A DNA stretch of 64,000 nt from the NCBI RefSeq assembly GCF_012952295.1, contig NZ_JABBCH010000001.1:434001-498000 (forward strand). The letters are read 5' to 3'. This DNA comes from Crystallibacter degradans (GTDB lineage Bacteria > Actinomycetota > Actinomycetes > Actinomycetales > Micrococcaceae). The position numbers and the translations under genes are program-made. The notes below the pieces were generated by a model. The model searched no databases, was not told the DNA's origin, and saw nothing but the letters and a program-made list of their open reading frames with translations. Each line of letters begins with the position of its first letter. The first letter of the stretch is position 1. Of this stretch, positions 63,985-64,000 are shown piece by piece.

Positions 63985-64000
63985 CCAGGGCGTACGAGAT
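63981..64000 (+). CDS. RelE/ParE-type toxin, start only (runs off right edge)
   Basis: The GTG at 63981 overlaps the antitoxin stop and opens a frame reading VTRAYEI, the common start of RelE-family toxins. Only about six codons are in the window, so identity rests on the antitoxin partner. Confidence 0.55.

Overview
The window is GC-rich, gene-dense actinobacterial chromosome with strong GGAGG-type ribosome binding sites and frequent GTG/TTG starts. The protein complement points to the Micrococcaceae, Arthrobacter in the broad sense: DUF3040 and DUF6221 proteins, a 13E12/DUF222-HNH protein, a SigK-RskA-fasciclin locus, an actinobacterial phenol/catechol cluster, and a penicillin G acylase of the kind known from Arthrobacter viscosus. 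This placement is inferred from gene content, not from a marker gene. I saw no rRNA, tRNA, CRISPR array, insertion sequence or prophage.

Layout. 1-10 kb holds assorted oxidoreductases (HAD phosphatase, two NAD-dependent epimerases, a zinc alcohol dehydrogenase, PoxB), a TetR regulator with its operators, and small actinobacterial families. 10-16 kb holds a Tat-exported metallo-beta-lactamase-fold lipoprotein and a phenol-to-muconate operon (catechol 1,2-dioxygenase, flavin reductase, HpaB-type phenol hydroxylase) with an AraC regulator. 16-23 kb holds a disulfide oxidoreductase, then a TPP riboswitch followed by an SDR, a bacterial-luciferase-type flavin monooxygenase and gluQ, then a frameshifted amidase. 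23-32 kb holds penicillin G acylase, an ABC-F ATPase, a trimethylamine monooxygenase (Tmm) and a TetR regulator flanked by two matching operators. 32-38 kb holds secreted repeat proteins, an ECF sigma/anti-sigma pair, and an ArsR-AHSA1-AHSA1-VOC cassette.

38-51 kb is the main accessory catabolic region. An M20 amidohydrolase, two membrane proteins (one DUF5058) and a two-domain Lrp regulator form one unit. Next to it a seven-gene leftward cassette encodes a Rieske oxygenase, a small beta-rich protein, a DoeB-like M14 deacylase, a polar amino acid ABC importer and a VanB-like reductase. A divergent GntR gene and a palindromic operator control its head, and a ThDP enzyme lies beyond. 51-56 kb is a SigK regulon: sigK-rskA, a fasciclin lipoprotein, a membrane molybdopterin oxidoreductase and a DUF4383 protein. 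The last three each carry a promoter of the form CCAA(T/A)(C/A)-N16-(C/A)CGAAT. 56-64 kb holds a Ser/Thr kinase coupled to a Trp/Asp-rich lipoprotein, a 2-hydroxyacid dehydrogenase, a DUF222-HNH protein, a BenE-family transporter, a paralogue of the small protein beside the riboswitch, two tandem PNPOx-fold proteins, and a Phd antitoxin whose toxin partner starts at the right edge.

The most interesting signals are the TPP riboswitch in front of an SDR-flavin monooxygenase pair that is not a known thiamin gene set, the three matching SigK-type promoters, the amino acid importer/deacylase/Rieske cassette with its operator, and a 10-base word (ACGACGGCGG) that recurs after stop codons, often at the foot of terminator hairpins.
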